Assembly (NCBI RefSeq): GCF_014066305.1
Contig: NW_023501133.1
Span: 1-64,000 of the forward strand
Source of the DNA: Letharia columbiana
Lineage: Eukaryota > Ascomycota > Lecanoromycetes > Lecanorales > Parmeliaceae
Length of the DNA stretch: 64,000 nt
Direction of reading: 5' to 3'
In this document: positions 24,333-36,404 of the stretch, piece after piece
Layout of the letters: the number at the start of each line of letters is the position of its first letter
Numbering within the stretch: the first letter of the stretch is position 1
Translations under genes and position numbers: made by a program
Notes under the pieces: generated by a model
What the model saw: the letters and a program-made list of their open reading frames with translations, nothing else
Database searches by the model: none
Told to the model about the DNA's origin: nothing

Positions 24333-26808
24333 AGACTACCTCCAAACCGCGACTCGACGGAAAGAGGAGGAGGAGGACAAATGGACCTGCACGGCCAGTG
24401 CCATTGCTGAATACGTTGAGGGGCTCATCCGGCAGGATCAGCTGGATGAAACGTCGCTCCACGGCTGGAACCAGCTCGTACAAGAACATTATGGAGGGGA
24501 AATCGGGCTCAAAGGGGTACGAAATGCGGCCTACAGTTTACAAGAACGCTGTGAAGCTTCAAGCAAGGAGATCCTGGAAAATTGGGGAGTGTGGTACGAC
24601 CGCGTCTTGGAACCTGAATGGATCGCCCAGAAACGTCCGTCGAAACATCTCCTCGCCGCTCTTGCGCGATTTTCGGCCTGTTGCCCCTACAAGGAAGCAC
24701 AGATGGCGCTCAAGAAGGAAATCGAAGCGCGGGCTGCTCTACCCGCTCATCTGTCCCGCGGTAGGAGTAGGAAGAAGGTCCTGACTGTTGCTGACGTTCT
24801 GGCTGCCTCTCGAGTACACACCGAAATCTCTCTACAGGGGAGTCACAGCTCTTCTCTTCGAGCAGAAGATGAGGACCCCAGGAGCGATAGATCCAATTCA
24901 GAATCTATGAAGACAGACGCTAATGCTTCATCTTTGGTTCGTAATGACACCGTTCGCTATGCAAACATCGCCAGCCGAAAACGGAGGAGGAAGGGTCCAA
25001 GAGATGGAACATATGTTGATCCCACAGGAAACAAGAGACTCTGTCGGATTGTACGCGACGATGAGATTGACCAAGGCGCTATGGAGAATCAGCAATATCA
25101 TCTTCGAGGAGACGATGCAGATGATGTAGATGACGAGCGTGTAAGTGAGTCTATGCTTGTGTCACTCTGGTACTAACAAGTGTTAGTCGATCGAGCTGCC
25201 TCGAGAACGCTTCCCAGATCTGCCGGATATGGACCTTGACTCCCATCCATTCTCTCCACACAGGGATATTGAAGAGGGGTTCGAGAACCCGAGTGTTCTG
25301 GGGGACGATCTCAACGATTGCTTGACCAAGAGCAACATGACCGCTGGTATCAAATGGCCTTCTTCACCCGCAACGGAGACCCTCGATAGTTCCATTGCGC
25401 GCCGCTTTGATCTGAACGGGATTCTGACGGAGAACGTTGAGGTACCATCACTGAACAACATACCAAGTCTTGATTCTTCCAGCTCAACGGAAAGCCCTCG
25501 GCAAGGTCAACCAGTACCTCCTACAATCATACAAAGATCTCAAATCCGCAGTCCAGACCACACTAGCTCCTTAGAGTCTGTTCGAGAAAATTCGGTAATG
25601 GACGAGCTCTTGCCTAGTACGGATCGACTGGGCGCTTCAGACACGTTACAACCGGGGCAATGGCTCTCGGCGACCGCAATCGAGCTTGTACTCAGTCATT
25701 GGCACCACCAAGAGGACTTTCGCTTGGTGGACAGCTCCTATCTAGACGTCAACCATCCGGAGGAGATTTTCAAAAAACCGCCCTTACGGCTGATGGGAGC
25801 ATTACGGTTACTCTTAACTCTACACCATGGCAATCACTGGACATTATTACTCTTCGATTTCGACCAGCGCACGGTCCATCACTATGATTCCCTCGCGGCC
25901 GCGTCGTCTTGCGCGGATGCACGCCGGGCAGCTTTTTGCGTCGTCGAGCATCTTGGAGAGGACAAAGAATCATTTGCCTTCACTTCCGACAGTGTGTATA
26001 GGCAAGAAAACGGGTATGACTGCGGAGTTTGCGTACTGGTCATGGCGCTACACTTGCTGGTGAATATGCGAATACCTACGACGTACGACTGCAGTCTCTG
26101 GAGGGTCATATTCATAGCCTTGCTGAGAGGTGAGGAGCCAGTGGAGCCTTTGAAGGCATACACCACAGCGCCAGCACCCTTGATGATAGATGATCGTAAG
26201 TTTAGTGGTTCTAATATATATCATTCGAGCTGAGCTGAATTTGGGGACCTCTAGTGCAAGCAAGCGTCAAGGATAAGAGCCAATTCCAAAACATGGACGT
26301 TGAGAATCTTCGGAACCAATGCAACACACATCAAGCTCGCTGCATGGATGCAAAACACGCCAGAGATGATGCCGAAGCTACGGTGACACTGTTGGACGCC
26401 TTCATGAAGGGTTGCTATGAACACGATGCAATCCTACGGACGCGGCGAACGGAGATGCAGACGGAGCTCAGCGCTATCAATGGATTTGTAGATCGGTACG
26501 CTACATTTAAATACGGTCAAACAGCGTCTACCATGCGAGCGCTGGAATCGAATCAAATTACAGCGCAAAGTGCCGTCGACAGGGTCGACCGTCGTATTCA
26601 CATGCTTGAGGAAGGGAACAACGGGCGCGACTTGGCTTTGAGAACAGGGAAGGAAATCCATATGCATCATCGGAATTGCTACGAGAAGCTTAGAGTCGCA
26701 GGGCGAGACGCCTCTCGCGCCTTGCATGAGCTTGTTCAGAAGCAGAGAGCGATCATTGATGAAATGGAGGATATACAGCGAAGATGGACCGTCTCTCTGG
26801 AGGCATGA
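24208..26808 (+). CDS. Ulp1/SENP-like C48 cysteine protease, three exons, 831 aa
   Basis: Exons 24,208-25,140, 25,187-26,195 and 26,255-26,808 join in frame. Residues about 465-640 form a C48 ubiquitin-like-protease domain: GQWLSATAIELVL at its start, catalytic His528 in GNHWTLL, Asp545 in HHYDS, oxyanion Gln584 and nucleophile Cys590 in NGYDCGVCV. The His-Asp spacing of 17 and Gln-Cys spacing of 6 equal those of yeast Ulp1. Family members cleave SUMO or related modifiers. Residues 1-311 contain an acidic stretch (KEEEED) and a basic cluster at 257-262 (RKRRRK) that could be a nuclear signal; residues 310-460 are Ser/Pro-rich and probably disordered; 650-831 are helical and charged, coiled-coil-like. 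Such proteases are expanded in ascomycetes and also carried by some transposons; no transposase frame adjoins this one. Met17 (24,256) is an alternative start. Substrate unknown. Confidence 0.88.
25141..25186 (+). other. Intron 1 of the Ulp1-like gene
   Basis: 46 nt, phase 0. Donor GTAAGT, branch site TACTAAC at 25,171-25,177, acceptor TTAG. All three are close to fungal consensus, and the flanking frames join without a stop. Confidence 0.93.
26196..26254 (+). other. Intron 2 of the Ulp1-like gene
   Basis: 59 nt, phase 1. Donor GTAAGT, acceptor CTAG. Likely branch GCTGAAT near 26,234. Reading through would add only 13 residues before a stop, so splicing is needed to include the helical C-terminal exon. 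Confidence 0.88.
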
Positions 26809-27467
26809 TGACAAGCTCCTTATGAGTAGTTGTTTAGTTAGAAAAGGTGCGGGATCAATTGCACTTGGTGCAGATCTCGGTAACATCAAGATTCAAGGAT
26901 CGAGGATCAACCCATTCATTGTTTCTCTGCATTTCTCTACAACATACCGTTTTGCTCTTGCTCTTGCTCTCATAGGCCAAGACATGACCAAATCATAGCG
27001 AGAAAGATGCCTTTGAAATCTCTGCCGCCTGGAACAAGATGGTTTTGAAGACGATGCTCGTAGACGGCCGGCGGCTGTTACAGACGTGGAAGGGTTATTG
27101 GAAGTAGTACCGGACAGAGCTCTTGAGTGTTGACTGACTGGCTGGTATTGGCATCGGCATGAACATTGACAGACATCAAAAAGCGCACATCACAACACGC
27201 TGGAGAAGAATCGAGAAGGATGGAAATGAGCTTAGCGTACGTAAGTACTGCCCACGCAGCTCTTGTCAGCGAATCCTTCAAGTATGCTACCGTGGTTATC
27301 TTGCAGTGTCGGATCCATACTATACATGATACGACGGAGCCGGTGATTCCAAACGGGGATCCGTGAATGCGAATGCGGGAAACAAAGCCGAATGCCGTCT
27401 TGATTCCGCGAGGAATTCCGGGTGTATCGCGCGCGTTCTACAAGCTTGAACACAACGGAGAAGACGA
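26809..27467. other. Intergenic region, no gene seen
   Basis: Normal base composition. Contains the 3' end of the protease transcript and the distal upstream region of the next gene. Small open frames in it lack coding character. Confidence 0.6.
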
Positions 27468-27521
27468 TATATAAAAGCGAAATCCTTCTGTTTGTCAGTC
27501 GGATTTCCGTAGATATAAAAA
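27468..27521 (+). promoter_or_regulatory. Two TATA boxes upstream of the secreted-protein gene
   Basis: TATATAAAA at 27,468-27,476 and TATAAAAA at 27,514-27,521, 123 and 77 bases before the ATG at 27,591. TATA boxes at this distance are typical of highly or conditionally expressed fungal genes. Which one is used cannot be told from the sequence. Confidence 0.6.
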
Positions 27522-27590
27522 GATCCATGTTAAGATCAGACGACTCCTCTTGCTCTATCATCACTGATTCCATCCCATTGTGTATTCAAC

Positions 27591-28631
27591 ATGGCGAAAG
27601 CGGTATACGTTAGCTATATTGCGGTCGTTGTCCACCTTCTTTTACTTTTGCGCATTGTGACGGCCAATCAACCAGGTGAATATCCCTCCTTCCTTCATGC
27701 TCGAGCTTCGTGTCTAACATTCCGTACCTTGTAGTTCCCTTTCCCCGTGGCGCTTCTGGCCCGAATCCACGAATTCCAGCAAGTTCAGATACCGGAGAAA
27801 CATCTGTCAAACTCAGCACAACTTATGTTGAGGCGGTAGTGAAGACAGCGACACCACCAGAAGGCCCTTCCGACGCCTCGACCGACATCACCCCCCCGTC
27901 CCAGCCATGACAACCTTCCAGGCTTCTTCTCTGCTCTGCCCAGAAACCTGGTCTCCAACTTCCACTCCCACCTCATCGCGTTGCCTTCATTCAGCCATCT
28001 CCGCCTCCACCCGCGGGAATGGCGGCCGTTGATCCCTTCGATCAGCCGCCTCGCGCAAATCCCAAAGAGCCTTACCCATCACGCCATGAAAACCCCCTCG
28101 GATATCAAACGCTACTGCGTCTCCGGATACGCCTTCCTCACGGATTCCGTGAAATCAGCCATGGCGCGGGCGCTCGGCGAGTGGAATATGCGCATGGATC
28201 GAAGCGCCGCGGCCAACGGCTGGGCCGATTCACTGCCCTCGCCTTATCCACTGACCCCGCCTCCACATATGCCATCGAGTGTCCCATCCAGTCCGGAGAC
28301 GGGCCTGCTGTCGATCAGGCAGACGGACTTGGCCTTGCGCGAGGAGTATAGCTTATGTGCACATGTCGGAAGGACGGTGCAAAGAACGACGGTGTTGGCT
28401 AGCTGGATTGTGCTTCGGGATGTCAGGAAGTGGGAGGGGGCGGTGAAGGCGGTGGGGAACGCGGTGATGTGGGATGTTGCTCAGCTCGGTCGTCGGGTTT
28501 GGGGATGGTTGGTTATCGTGTCGGTCGTCTGGATGGCTTTTCCGTCGGTGTTGGTGCTTTTGGGACTGGTGTGGGGATTGAAGCTGTGGTTCCAGGCTGC
28601 TGCGTGGCTCTTGAGGCGGATTCGGGGATGA
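27591..28631 (+). CDS. Signal-peptide protein with probable C-terminal membrane segment; frame break near 27,897
   Basis: Exon 1 (27,591-27,675) gives a clear signal peptide: Lys3, hydrophobic core VSYIAVVVHLLLLL, likely cleavage after Ala25 (VTA-NQ). A canonical intron leads to a Pro/Ser/Thr-rich segment. Read literally, the frame then ends at TGA 27,908-27,910, giving 86 residues. But another frame is open from 27,843 to 28,631 with the same C-rich third codon positions from about 27,903 on, and it ends in a 30-residue hydrophobic stretch (28,497-28,590, WGWLVIVSVVWMAFPSVLVL) and a basic tail. Two ways join them: a 46-nt intron 27,898-27,943 (311 aa in total) or a one-base change in the C7 run 27,891-27,897 (326 aa). 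A separate gene starting at ATG 28,086 (181 aa) is the third reading. The joined form would be a single-pass membrane protein; the short form a small secreted protein. I do not recognise the family. Confidence 0.6.
27676..27734 (+). other. Intron 1 of the signal-peptide gene
   Basis: 59 nt, phase 1. Donor GTGAAT, branch CTAAC at 27,714-27,718, acceptor TTGTAG. It joins the signal peptide to the Pro-rich exon in frame. Confidence 0.85.
27891..27943 (+). other. C7 run and candidate 46-nt second intron
   Basis: Seven C's at 27,891-27,897 are followed by GTCCCA. An intron 27,898-27,943 would have this weak donor, an ATGAC branch-like site at 27,907 and a strong pyrimidine-rich acceptor (TTCTTCTCTGCTCTGCCCAG). 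It restores the frame and avoids the TGA at 27,908. Losing one C from the run has the same effect on frame. Confidence 0.5.
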
Positions 28632-29222
28632 TGGTAAAGCGGGTGGAGTGAAGGGTTTTAGGAGCCGTAGGATAGAGGGACATCATAGGGTTTCTGCTAA
28701 ACTTTCGCTGAACAGCCAATCGAGTGAGTCCCTGCCTCTTTCCAAGAACATTCCCCTCCATAGAGTTTGGTCTCGGAAGACCCAGTCAAGGCCGGAGACC
28801 CGGAAGTATGCAGATGTAGTTGCGACGCTCGCTCACGTCCAGATCGTCTAGCTTCGAAGGGGTGGAAGTAGCAATCTGTTCTTTGTTATTTAGGGAAGAC
28901 CTTCGTACCTAGGGCAATTGCAACATACTAGCTTGGGATGAGAGCGCGTAGAAAGACACCGAATGAGCCAAGAAAGCAGCTGGCGGTGAAGAAGGATAAG
29001 GGCGATCGTCGCGAGTATAACGTGAAACAGCAGCTCTGACCGCGTCTCAAGATATATCAGCTGGTGGAGGTGCAGCGTAGTCGTTCTCTGTCTAGACTTC
29101 TATCTATCGAGGAGGATCTTGAGTAGGCGGGAAGCGTGGAGTCTCGATCACATTCACCGCGAATAAAGCCGTTCTTAGATATTATCCCGGAACCGTGTGC
29201 CGCACCTATCCGATAAGGGCAA
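28632..29222. other. 3' flank of the signal-peptide gene, no further gene
   Basis: Normal base composition fading into RIP-degraded DNA near 29,222. The small frame at 28,648-28,851 lacks coding character. At 29,203-29,222 the text TATCCGATAAGGGCAATAAT begins like the Fot1/pogo-like terminal repeat (TATCCGATAA) and may be a truncated transposon end marking the right edge of the island. Confidence 0.5.
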
Positions 29223-29334
29223 TAATTTAATTAAGGACTGAATTTTAATACATTAACTAGTATATTCCTCTTTTATTTTTAATAAAAATTATTTATTTTA
29301 GATAATAGAAATAGAAATATATATTATATTATTA

Positions 29335-29766
29335 TTATAACGAGTAAAGATCTATAAATTAAATTTATAACTATTTTTTTTAATTAGAGCTATCGAGTAA
29401 GTAGATAAGCGATCTTTAATAAGCGAACTTTAATAAGCGATATTTGAATTCCTTACGATTTAATAATTATAAGACTAAGTTTTAATATTCTTAAAAATTC
29501 GAAAAGCATAAATAGCGCTTTAAGATTTAAAAAAAAAACTTAAAATTTTAATAGAAAATAAAAAAGTAATTCTATATATTAATAATATATATCTATTTTT
29601 TTAATAAGAAAGATATAAGAGAGCGAGATTTTAATAGTTACGAATGCTAATTTATTTATTTATAATAAGTTAATCGATCTAGTTAAAAAGCGTAGAGAAC
29701 TTAAATTAATAATTAGTTATATATATAAATTTAAAATTTTTTAAGCTTAACTCTATCTTATTCTTT
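29335..29766 (-). mobile_element. Short MS-type (MITE-like) element 2
   Basis: About 430 bp in reverse orientation: it begins with TATAACGAGTAAAGATC and the degraded hairpin, and ends with CTCTATCTTATTCTTTTATA. It holds only one of the two internal halves seen in elements 1 and 3. It abuts the next element with no intervening bases. Confidence 0.7.
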
Positions 29767-29931
29767 TATATAAGTAAAGATCTATAAATTAAATTTATAA
29801 AGTTAGATTTTATTTTTCTAAGTCAAATCGAACTCTAATCGCTTGCTGTGCGTTTTTTAACCTACTTTACTACTATAAAATTAATTTAATCTATATAATA
29901 TATAGATATATATATATAGAGAGGGGCGCGC

Positions 29932-30264
<333 letters not shown>

Positions 30265-31544
30265 ATAGATCAAGTTGCAGTAGGGATAATAGGCTAAGTT
30301 ATAGTAATATTCTCCGCTTACTAAGTAATAATTTGATATGGAATCGTGAAGAGTATATAATGTGAAATCTTGAAGAGCTAAGCCGTATTCTTAATGCTAA
30401 GAACCTTATTGCCGCTTAATTTCTTCGTAATATTCTCTATATTCGCCTACTATTGTAACTTCTCTTACTCTAGCTAAGTAGATTAATATGAGATCGTAGA
30501 GAGTAGGCTTATTATATTATTGCTGCTGATAACTATCTCCGTAGTATTCTCCGTAGTATTCTTTATATTCGCCTACTATTATAATTTCTCTTATTCTAAC
30601 TAAGTAGATTAATATAGAATCTTAAAGAGCTAAGCCGTATTTTTAACGATAGTAGTCTTATTACCGCTTAGTTTCTCCGTAATATTCTTTATATTTATCT
30701 ATTATAGTTTCTTCTCTTACTTCTTCTCTTATAGAGTATTAGACTAAGTAGCTAGCTAAGTAACTAACTGAGTAGATAACTGATATAATATAGGATCTTG
30801 AAGAGCTAAGCCGTGTTCTTGACGATAATAGCCTTATTGCCGCTTAGTTTCCCGTAGTATTCTCCGCATTTACCTGTTATAGTTTCTTCTCTTACTTCTT
30901 TCTTATAGAGTATTAAACTAAGTAGCTAGCTAAGTGACTAACTGAGTGGATAACTGATATAACGTGGGATCTTGGAGAGCTGAGCCGTATTCTTGATGCT
31001 AGAGACCTTATTGCCGCTTGATTTCTCCGTAGTATTCTCTATAGTATTCTCCGTAGTGTTCTCCGCATTTATCTATTATAGTTTCTTCTCTTACTTCTTA
31101 ATATAGTGGGGATAATAGGCTAAGTTATAGTGGTATTCTTCGCTTACTAAGTAATAATTTGATATAGAATCGTGGAGAGTATATAATGTAGAATCTTAGA
31201 GAGCTGAGTCGTATTCTTAATACTAAAGGCCTTATTACCGCTTAATTTCTCTATAGTATTCTCCGTATTTATCTATTATAATTCCTTCTCTTACTTTTTA
31301 ATATAGTAAGAATAATAGACTAAGTTATAGTAATATTCTCCGCTTATTAAATAATAATTTAATATAAAATCGTAGAGAGTATATAATATGGGATTTTGAA
31401 GAGCTAAGCCGTATTCTTAATGCTAGAAATCTTATTATCGCTTAATTTCTTCATAGTATTCTTCATATTCGCCTATTATAGATTCTTCTCTTATTTAATT
31501 AAGTATAAGAATATCGAGAGTAAATATATTTATAGAATAATAAA

Positions 31545-31850
31545 GAATAGATAAAGAAGAAAGACGCGTCTTAGAAGATAATATCGCTAGTTAAAAGGTA
31601 CTATCGCTAGCTTAGAAGGAGTATATAGAGGAAAATAATAACTATAAATTCATTTAGACTTTTTTAAAAGCTTTTTAACGCGTTTATAAGTAGTAGTAGA
31701 TAGCTATTAAACTACGGCCTCGATTACTAGTAATAGCGAATTTATAAAGAAATAATCTAGGGGCGTTAGTAGAGACTCTAAGAGGCGAGTAAAAGGGGTA
31801 TATATATCTAAAATATTAAGTAACCTTTAGGCGAGAGGTATCGAAGACGA
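31545..31850 (+). pseudogene. Coiled-coil-like ORF relic of the MS family (copy 2)
   Basis: The same frame can be followed in copies 2, 4 (36,475-36,720) and 5 (45,540-45,780). It reads as a charged helical segment with the pattern D-S-I-A-E-L-K-D-I-I-A-N-L-R in copy 5, then ALFKSLLTRL and V-V-V-D-N-Y. In each copy Gln positions appear as TAA or TAG. It has no motif I can assign. MS copy 1 has lost most of it. Confidence 0.55.
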
Positions 31851-32288
31851 TTATATTTATATTAATGAAATTAATAGAATTAATAGAATTAATAGAATAG
31901 TAAAAGAATAATAAATATACTAATAGATGAAAGAATTATTATTATTTAATCTCGAACGCGTCTAGTATAACTACTATAACTATTATATTTAAATATTTAT
32001 TTAATCTATTAATAGTAGACTAAACTTTATTATTTTTATAGCGTTAGAAAGCGTATACTAAGCTCTATAATTTACGAAATTATAAAGTAATAGTATTCGT
32101 AGAAAGCTGAATATTTTAGAGTATAAAACTTCTATATATAAATTTTTAATAAGAGAGTTTAGAAAGGCTAGCGAGCTAATTTAGTCGATCTAACTAAAGA
32201 GCGTAGATAACTCTAAATTTATAATTAGCTATATATATAAATTTAAGATTTTCTAACTTAGCTCTATCTTATTCTTTTATATATATAA

Positions 32289-32459
32289 TAAGTAAAGATC
32301 TATAAATTAAATTTATAAAGTTAGATTTTTTATTTTTCTAAGTTAAATAAAGTTAGATTTTTTTAAGTTAAATAAAATTTTAGCTTTAGTTCTAAGTTAA
32401 ATCGAACTCTAATCGCTTACTATATATTTTTAATCTACTTCTACTATTATAAAATTAAT
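32289..32459 (-). mobile_element. MS element fragment 2b (hairpin end)
   Basis: Begins AATAAGTAAAGATC immediately after copy 2 and runs through the subterminal repeat of CTAAGTTAAAT units to AAAATTAAT, then stops abruptly. It probably belongs with the other-end fragment at 36,405-37,170, the interior having been displaced by the intervening insertion. Confidence 0.65.
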
Positions 32460-33726
32460 AAAGAAAATAAAAGTCTTAACTCTAAATTAAATTAAACTTT
32501 ACTTACTTTCTATATAGTAAATAATTTATTTCTATTACTATAAATCGCTAATTAATTATATTCTTATTTAAGAAAGTAATATCTATTTAATAATCTTATT
32601 TTTAATATACCTCGTTAATTAAGTAAATTATCTTTTTAATAGATTATTTAAAACTATAATTAATAGATCGATTTTATTAATAACTCGACTTAAGACTATA
32701 TATAATTAATTATAAATAAAAATCTTAGAATATAATAGATATAAGTCGACTTACTATAATAACTAGTCTTAAAATTTATTAATTATTATATTAAAGATTA
32801 ATCGAATTAGAAATTAAATATATTAAAAGAGAGTATATAAATCGTTTAAATTAGGCGAAGCTAGAGGAATACGTAATATATAATATTATTTATTATTATA
32901 TTCGCTTTTAAAAGTATAATAATTAAGTATTTTAAACTTAATATACTTAGTTTATAAACGTATTCTATTATATATATCTATACGCTACTTTAAATTTCTT
33001 AATAATATTATTATATAATCTTATTTTAACTTTATATAATAGAGTAAAAGTAAGATTAATTTAAAGATATTTATTATTTTAGTAAATAAAAGAAAGCTAT
33101 CTTCTTTATTAACGACTTAATTTCTACTATTATAAATAATCTTAGCTCTAAAGAACTTATTAAGAATTTAACTATTAAATTAAATAATATTCTTATTAAG
33201 AATATAAAGAATCGCTTTAAATATATAGAAATTAGCTATTCGATATAGATTAAGATTATTATAAATAGTATTAATTAGCTAAGTAATAAAGTCGTCTAAT
33301 AATTACTTAATAGATTAATCGATAACTTTTTATTCTCTAAAGCTTATTAAGATATTATTATCTATATCTAATAGTCTTTAAACGAATTTCTCTATATTAG
33401 TTCGATCTTAATAAATTAAATTAAAGTTTTAAAATCTTATATTTTCTATTAGTCTAAAAATTTAAATATAATTTTAAAAATAAAATACTCTTAATATAAT
33501 TCGAGCGATATAACTTAACTTAGTACTCTTAATAATTAAAAGAATTTAATAAAAATTATTATAGAAGTATATAACTATACTATTAAAAGAAGTAAAGTTC
33601 TTTTAAATATTTTAGAGTATATAATCGACGATCTTAATATTATAGCGATTTTATATAAAAATCTTATTTTAGAAAATAAGCTCGATTATCTTTAATAACT
33701 AAGTTAAAATAAATCTTATTAATTAA
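32460..33726. other. RIP-degraded element of unknown class, left part
   Basis: The + strand has long stretches that read like a damaged ORF, for example VYNYTIKRSKVLLNILEY-like text near 33,570-33,630, but I cannot assign a family. With 35,728-36,404 it may be one element split by MS copy 3. Confidence 0.45.
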
Positions 33727-35727
33727 TATATATAAAAGAATAAGATAGAGCTAAGCTTAAAAATCTTAAATTTATATATATAGTTAATTATTAATTTAGA
33801 GTTATTACGCTCTTTAATTAGATCGACTAAATTAACTTAATAATTCTCTCGCGTTTTCTTATTAAAAATTTATATATAGAAGTCTTATACTTTAAGATAC
33901 TTAGCTTACGATAGATATAGTTACTTTATAATTTCTTAAATTATAAAGCTCGCTTTACGCTTTCTAATACTATAAAAATAATAAAGTTTAAACTACTATT
34001 AATAGATTAAACTAATATTTAAATATCGTAATTATATTAAACGCGTTCGAGATCGAATAATAATTCTTTTATCTATTTATATAATTATTATTCTTCTATA
34101 ATTCTATTAATTCACTAATTATAAATAAATTCGCTTTCGATATTTCTTATCTAAATATTACTAAGTATCTAAGATATATATTCTTTTCGCTTATCTTTTA
34201 AATCTCTTATTAATAGTAATTAAGATCGTAAGCGAGCTTAATAGCTATCTACTACTACTTATAAATATATTAAAAGATTTTTAAAAAGAGTTTAAATAGA
34301 TTTATAGTTATTATTCTCTTTTATATACTTCTTCTAAATTAGCGATACTCGATTAATCGCTTAATTAATATTATCTATTTTATTAGCTTAGTAATTTACT
34401 TAATTAAATTATTAATTAATTATTTAGTTATTTACTTAGTTAGCTACTTAGCTAGTTACTTAATTTAATACTCTATAAAAGAAAAAGTAAGAGAAGAAAT
34501 TATAATAAATAAATGCGAAGAATATTATAAAGAATATTACGGAGAAATTAAGCGATAATAAGATTATTATTATTAAGAATACGACTTAGCTCTCTAAGAT
34601 TTTATATTATATACTCTTTATAATTCTATATTAAATTATTACTTAGTAAGCGTCGTTTTAGCTAATTATTTAGTTATCTACTTAGTTAGCTACTTAGCTA
34701 GTTACTTAATCTAATATTTTATAAGAGAAGAAGTACTCTATAAGAGAAGAAGTAAGAGAAGGAAGTATAATAGGCTAATGGAGAATACTACGGAGAATAC
34801 TACGGAGAATACTACGGAGAATACTACGAAGAATATTACGAAGAATACTACGAAGAAATTAAGCGATAATAAGATTATTATTATTAAGAATACGGCTTAA
34901 CTCTTTAAGATCTTACGTTATATACTCTCTATAATTCTATATTAAATTATTACTTAATAAGCGTTATTAGTTAATTATTTAGTTATTTATTTAATTACTT
35001 AGCTAGCTAGCTACTTAATCTAATTCTCTATAAAAAAAGAAGTAAGAGAAGAAATTAAAATAGGCTAATGCGGAGAATACTACGAAGAATATTACGAAGA
35101 ATATTATAAAGAAATTAAGCGATAATAAGATTACTATTATTAAGAATACGACTTAACTCTTTAAAATTCTATATTAAATTATTACTTAGTAAGTAAAGAA
35201 TACTACTATAACTTAATTTATTATACTTATTATATTAATATAATATATCGCTATAATAACGTTATAAGAGAAGAATTTACTACGACGATTATAATTAATT
35301 AAGTCTCTATAAAAGAGATATCGAATAATATATATTTAGACGAATTAAAATTATTTAATATCTATAGCTATCTTATTATTCGAAAGATTTTACTACGATA
35401 GAAGATATTATAAGATTTATATTACTAATTAATATATTATCTTTATTTCTTTTCGATATTTCGATATTTCTTACTATAAGAATATAATCTTTCTCTATTT
35501 AATTCTTTATACTCGATATATCTTTCTAATTAAATCTTAGCGCGCCTCTCTTCGTATATATATATCTATATATTATATAGATTAAATTAATTTTATAATA
35601 ATAAAAGTAGATTAAAAACGTATAGTAAGCGATTAGAGTTCGATTTAACTTAGAGCTAGAACTAAAATTCGATTTAACTTAGAAAAATTTAACTTTATAA
35701 ATTTAATTTATAAGTCTTTACTTATTA
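33727..35727 (+). mobile_element. MS element copy 3
   Basis: A full-length but RIP-mutated copy in the same orientation as copy 1: AAAAGAATAAGATAG at the left, minisatellite with type A and B units, GCGCGCC block at 35,540, and ATAAATTTAATTTATAAG then CTTTACTTA at the right. About 2.0 kb, shorter than copy 1 because of fewer minisatellite units. Confidence 0.78.
34780..34857. repeat. 12-bp tandem expansion in MS copy 3
   Basis: Six to seven units of GGAGAATACTAC/GAAGAATACTAC, the RIP-shifted form of the 12-mer expanded at the corresponding place in copy 1. Confidence 0.9.
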
Positions 35728-36404
35728 TATTATAATTAAATTAAGTAATAGTATTAAGAGAGATCTTAAAGTAAGAATAAGCGATAATATTATTTTAAAA
35801 AAGAATAAAAATAATATTAGATAAAGCTATAGTAATAGCTATTTTAGAATTATTCTATACTCTTTATAATATAATATTCTAAAGTATAATCTTATTAATA
35901 TTTTTATAGTTATCGGAAAAAAAGAGTTAATTATTAAAATAAGAAATCGCGTTTTAAATAATATTAGTTATAATAATTTAATTATTATTAAAACTTATTT
36001 ATATTTAATTCTAAATATTAGTTTAATAGTTATATACTTCGCGTAGAAGTTAATTTTAATTATTAATATAATATATTTTTTATAATTTTATTAAATCGCG
36101 AGTAGATTAAAGTTAATAGTAAGATTAATATTCTTTATAAAGCTAATATTATTTTTCTTTAAGCGAATTTAAATTAAATAAAAAATAGAAGTCTTCGATA
36201 ATAATTTATTTATATTATATATCGTTTAATAGAAAAAGAGTATAATATTAAGTTTAAAGAATATAAATAGAATTATTAAATAATTTAAATAAAGAATAAT
36301 AAGTATTAATTAAGAAATATATATAAAGTGCGAATAAAGAATTAGATTATTTATAAGTAAAAAAAAGAAAAAATATATCTAACGCGAAAAGTTTAAAATT
36401 AGGA
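35728..36404. other. RIP-degraded element of unknown class, right part
   Basis: Continues directly after MS copy 3 and resembles 32,460-33,726 in texture. No domain recognised. Confidence 0.4.

Noticed and set aside
24230..24784. 184-codon frame overlapping the protease exon
   Set aside because: Shadow of exon 1 in another frame, with no homology pattern and no splice continuation.
26434..26889. 151-codon minus-strand frame
   Set aside because: Antisense shadow of exon 3 of the protease gene.
28648..28851. 67-codon frame downstream of the signal-peptide gene
   Set aside because: No coding character, promoter or intron signals; probably 3' UTR and flank.
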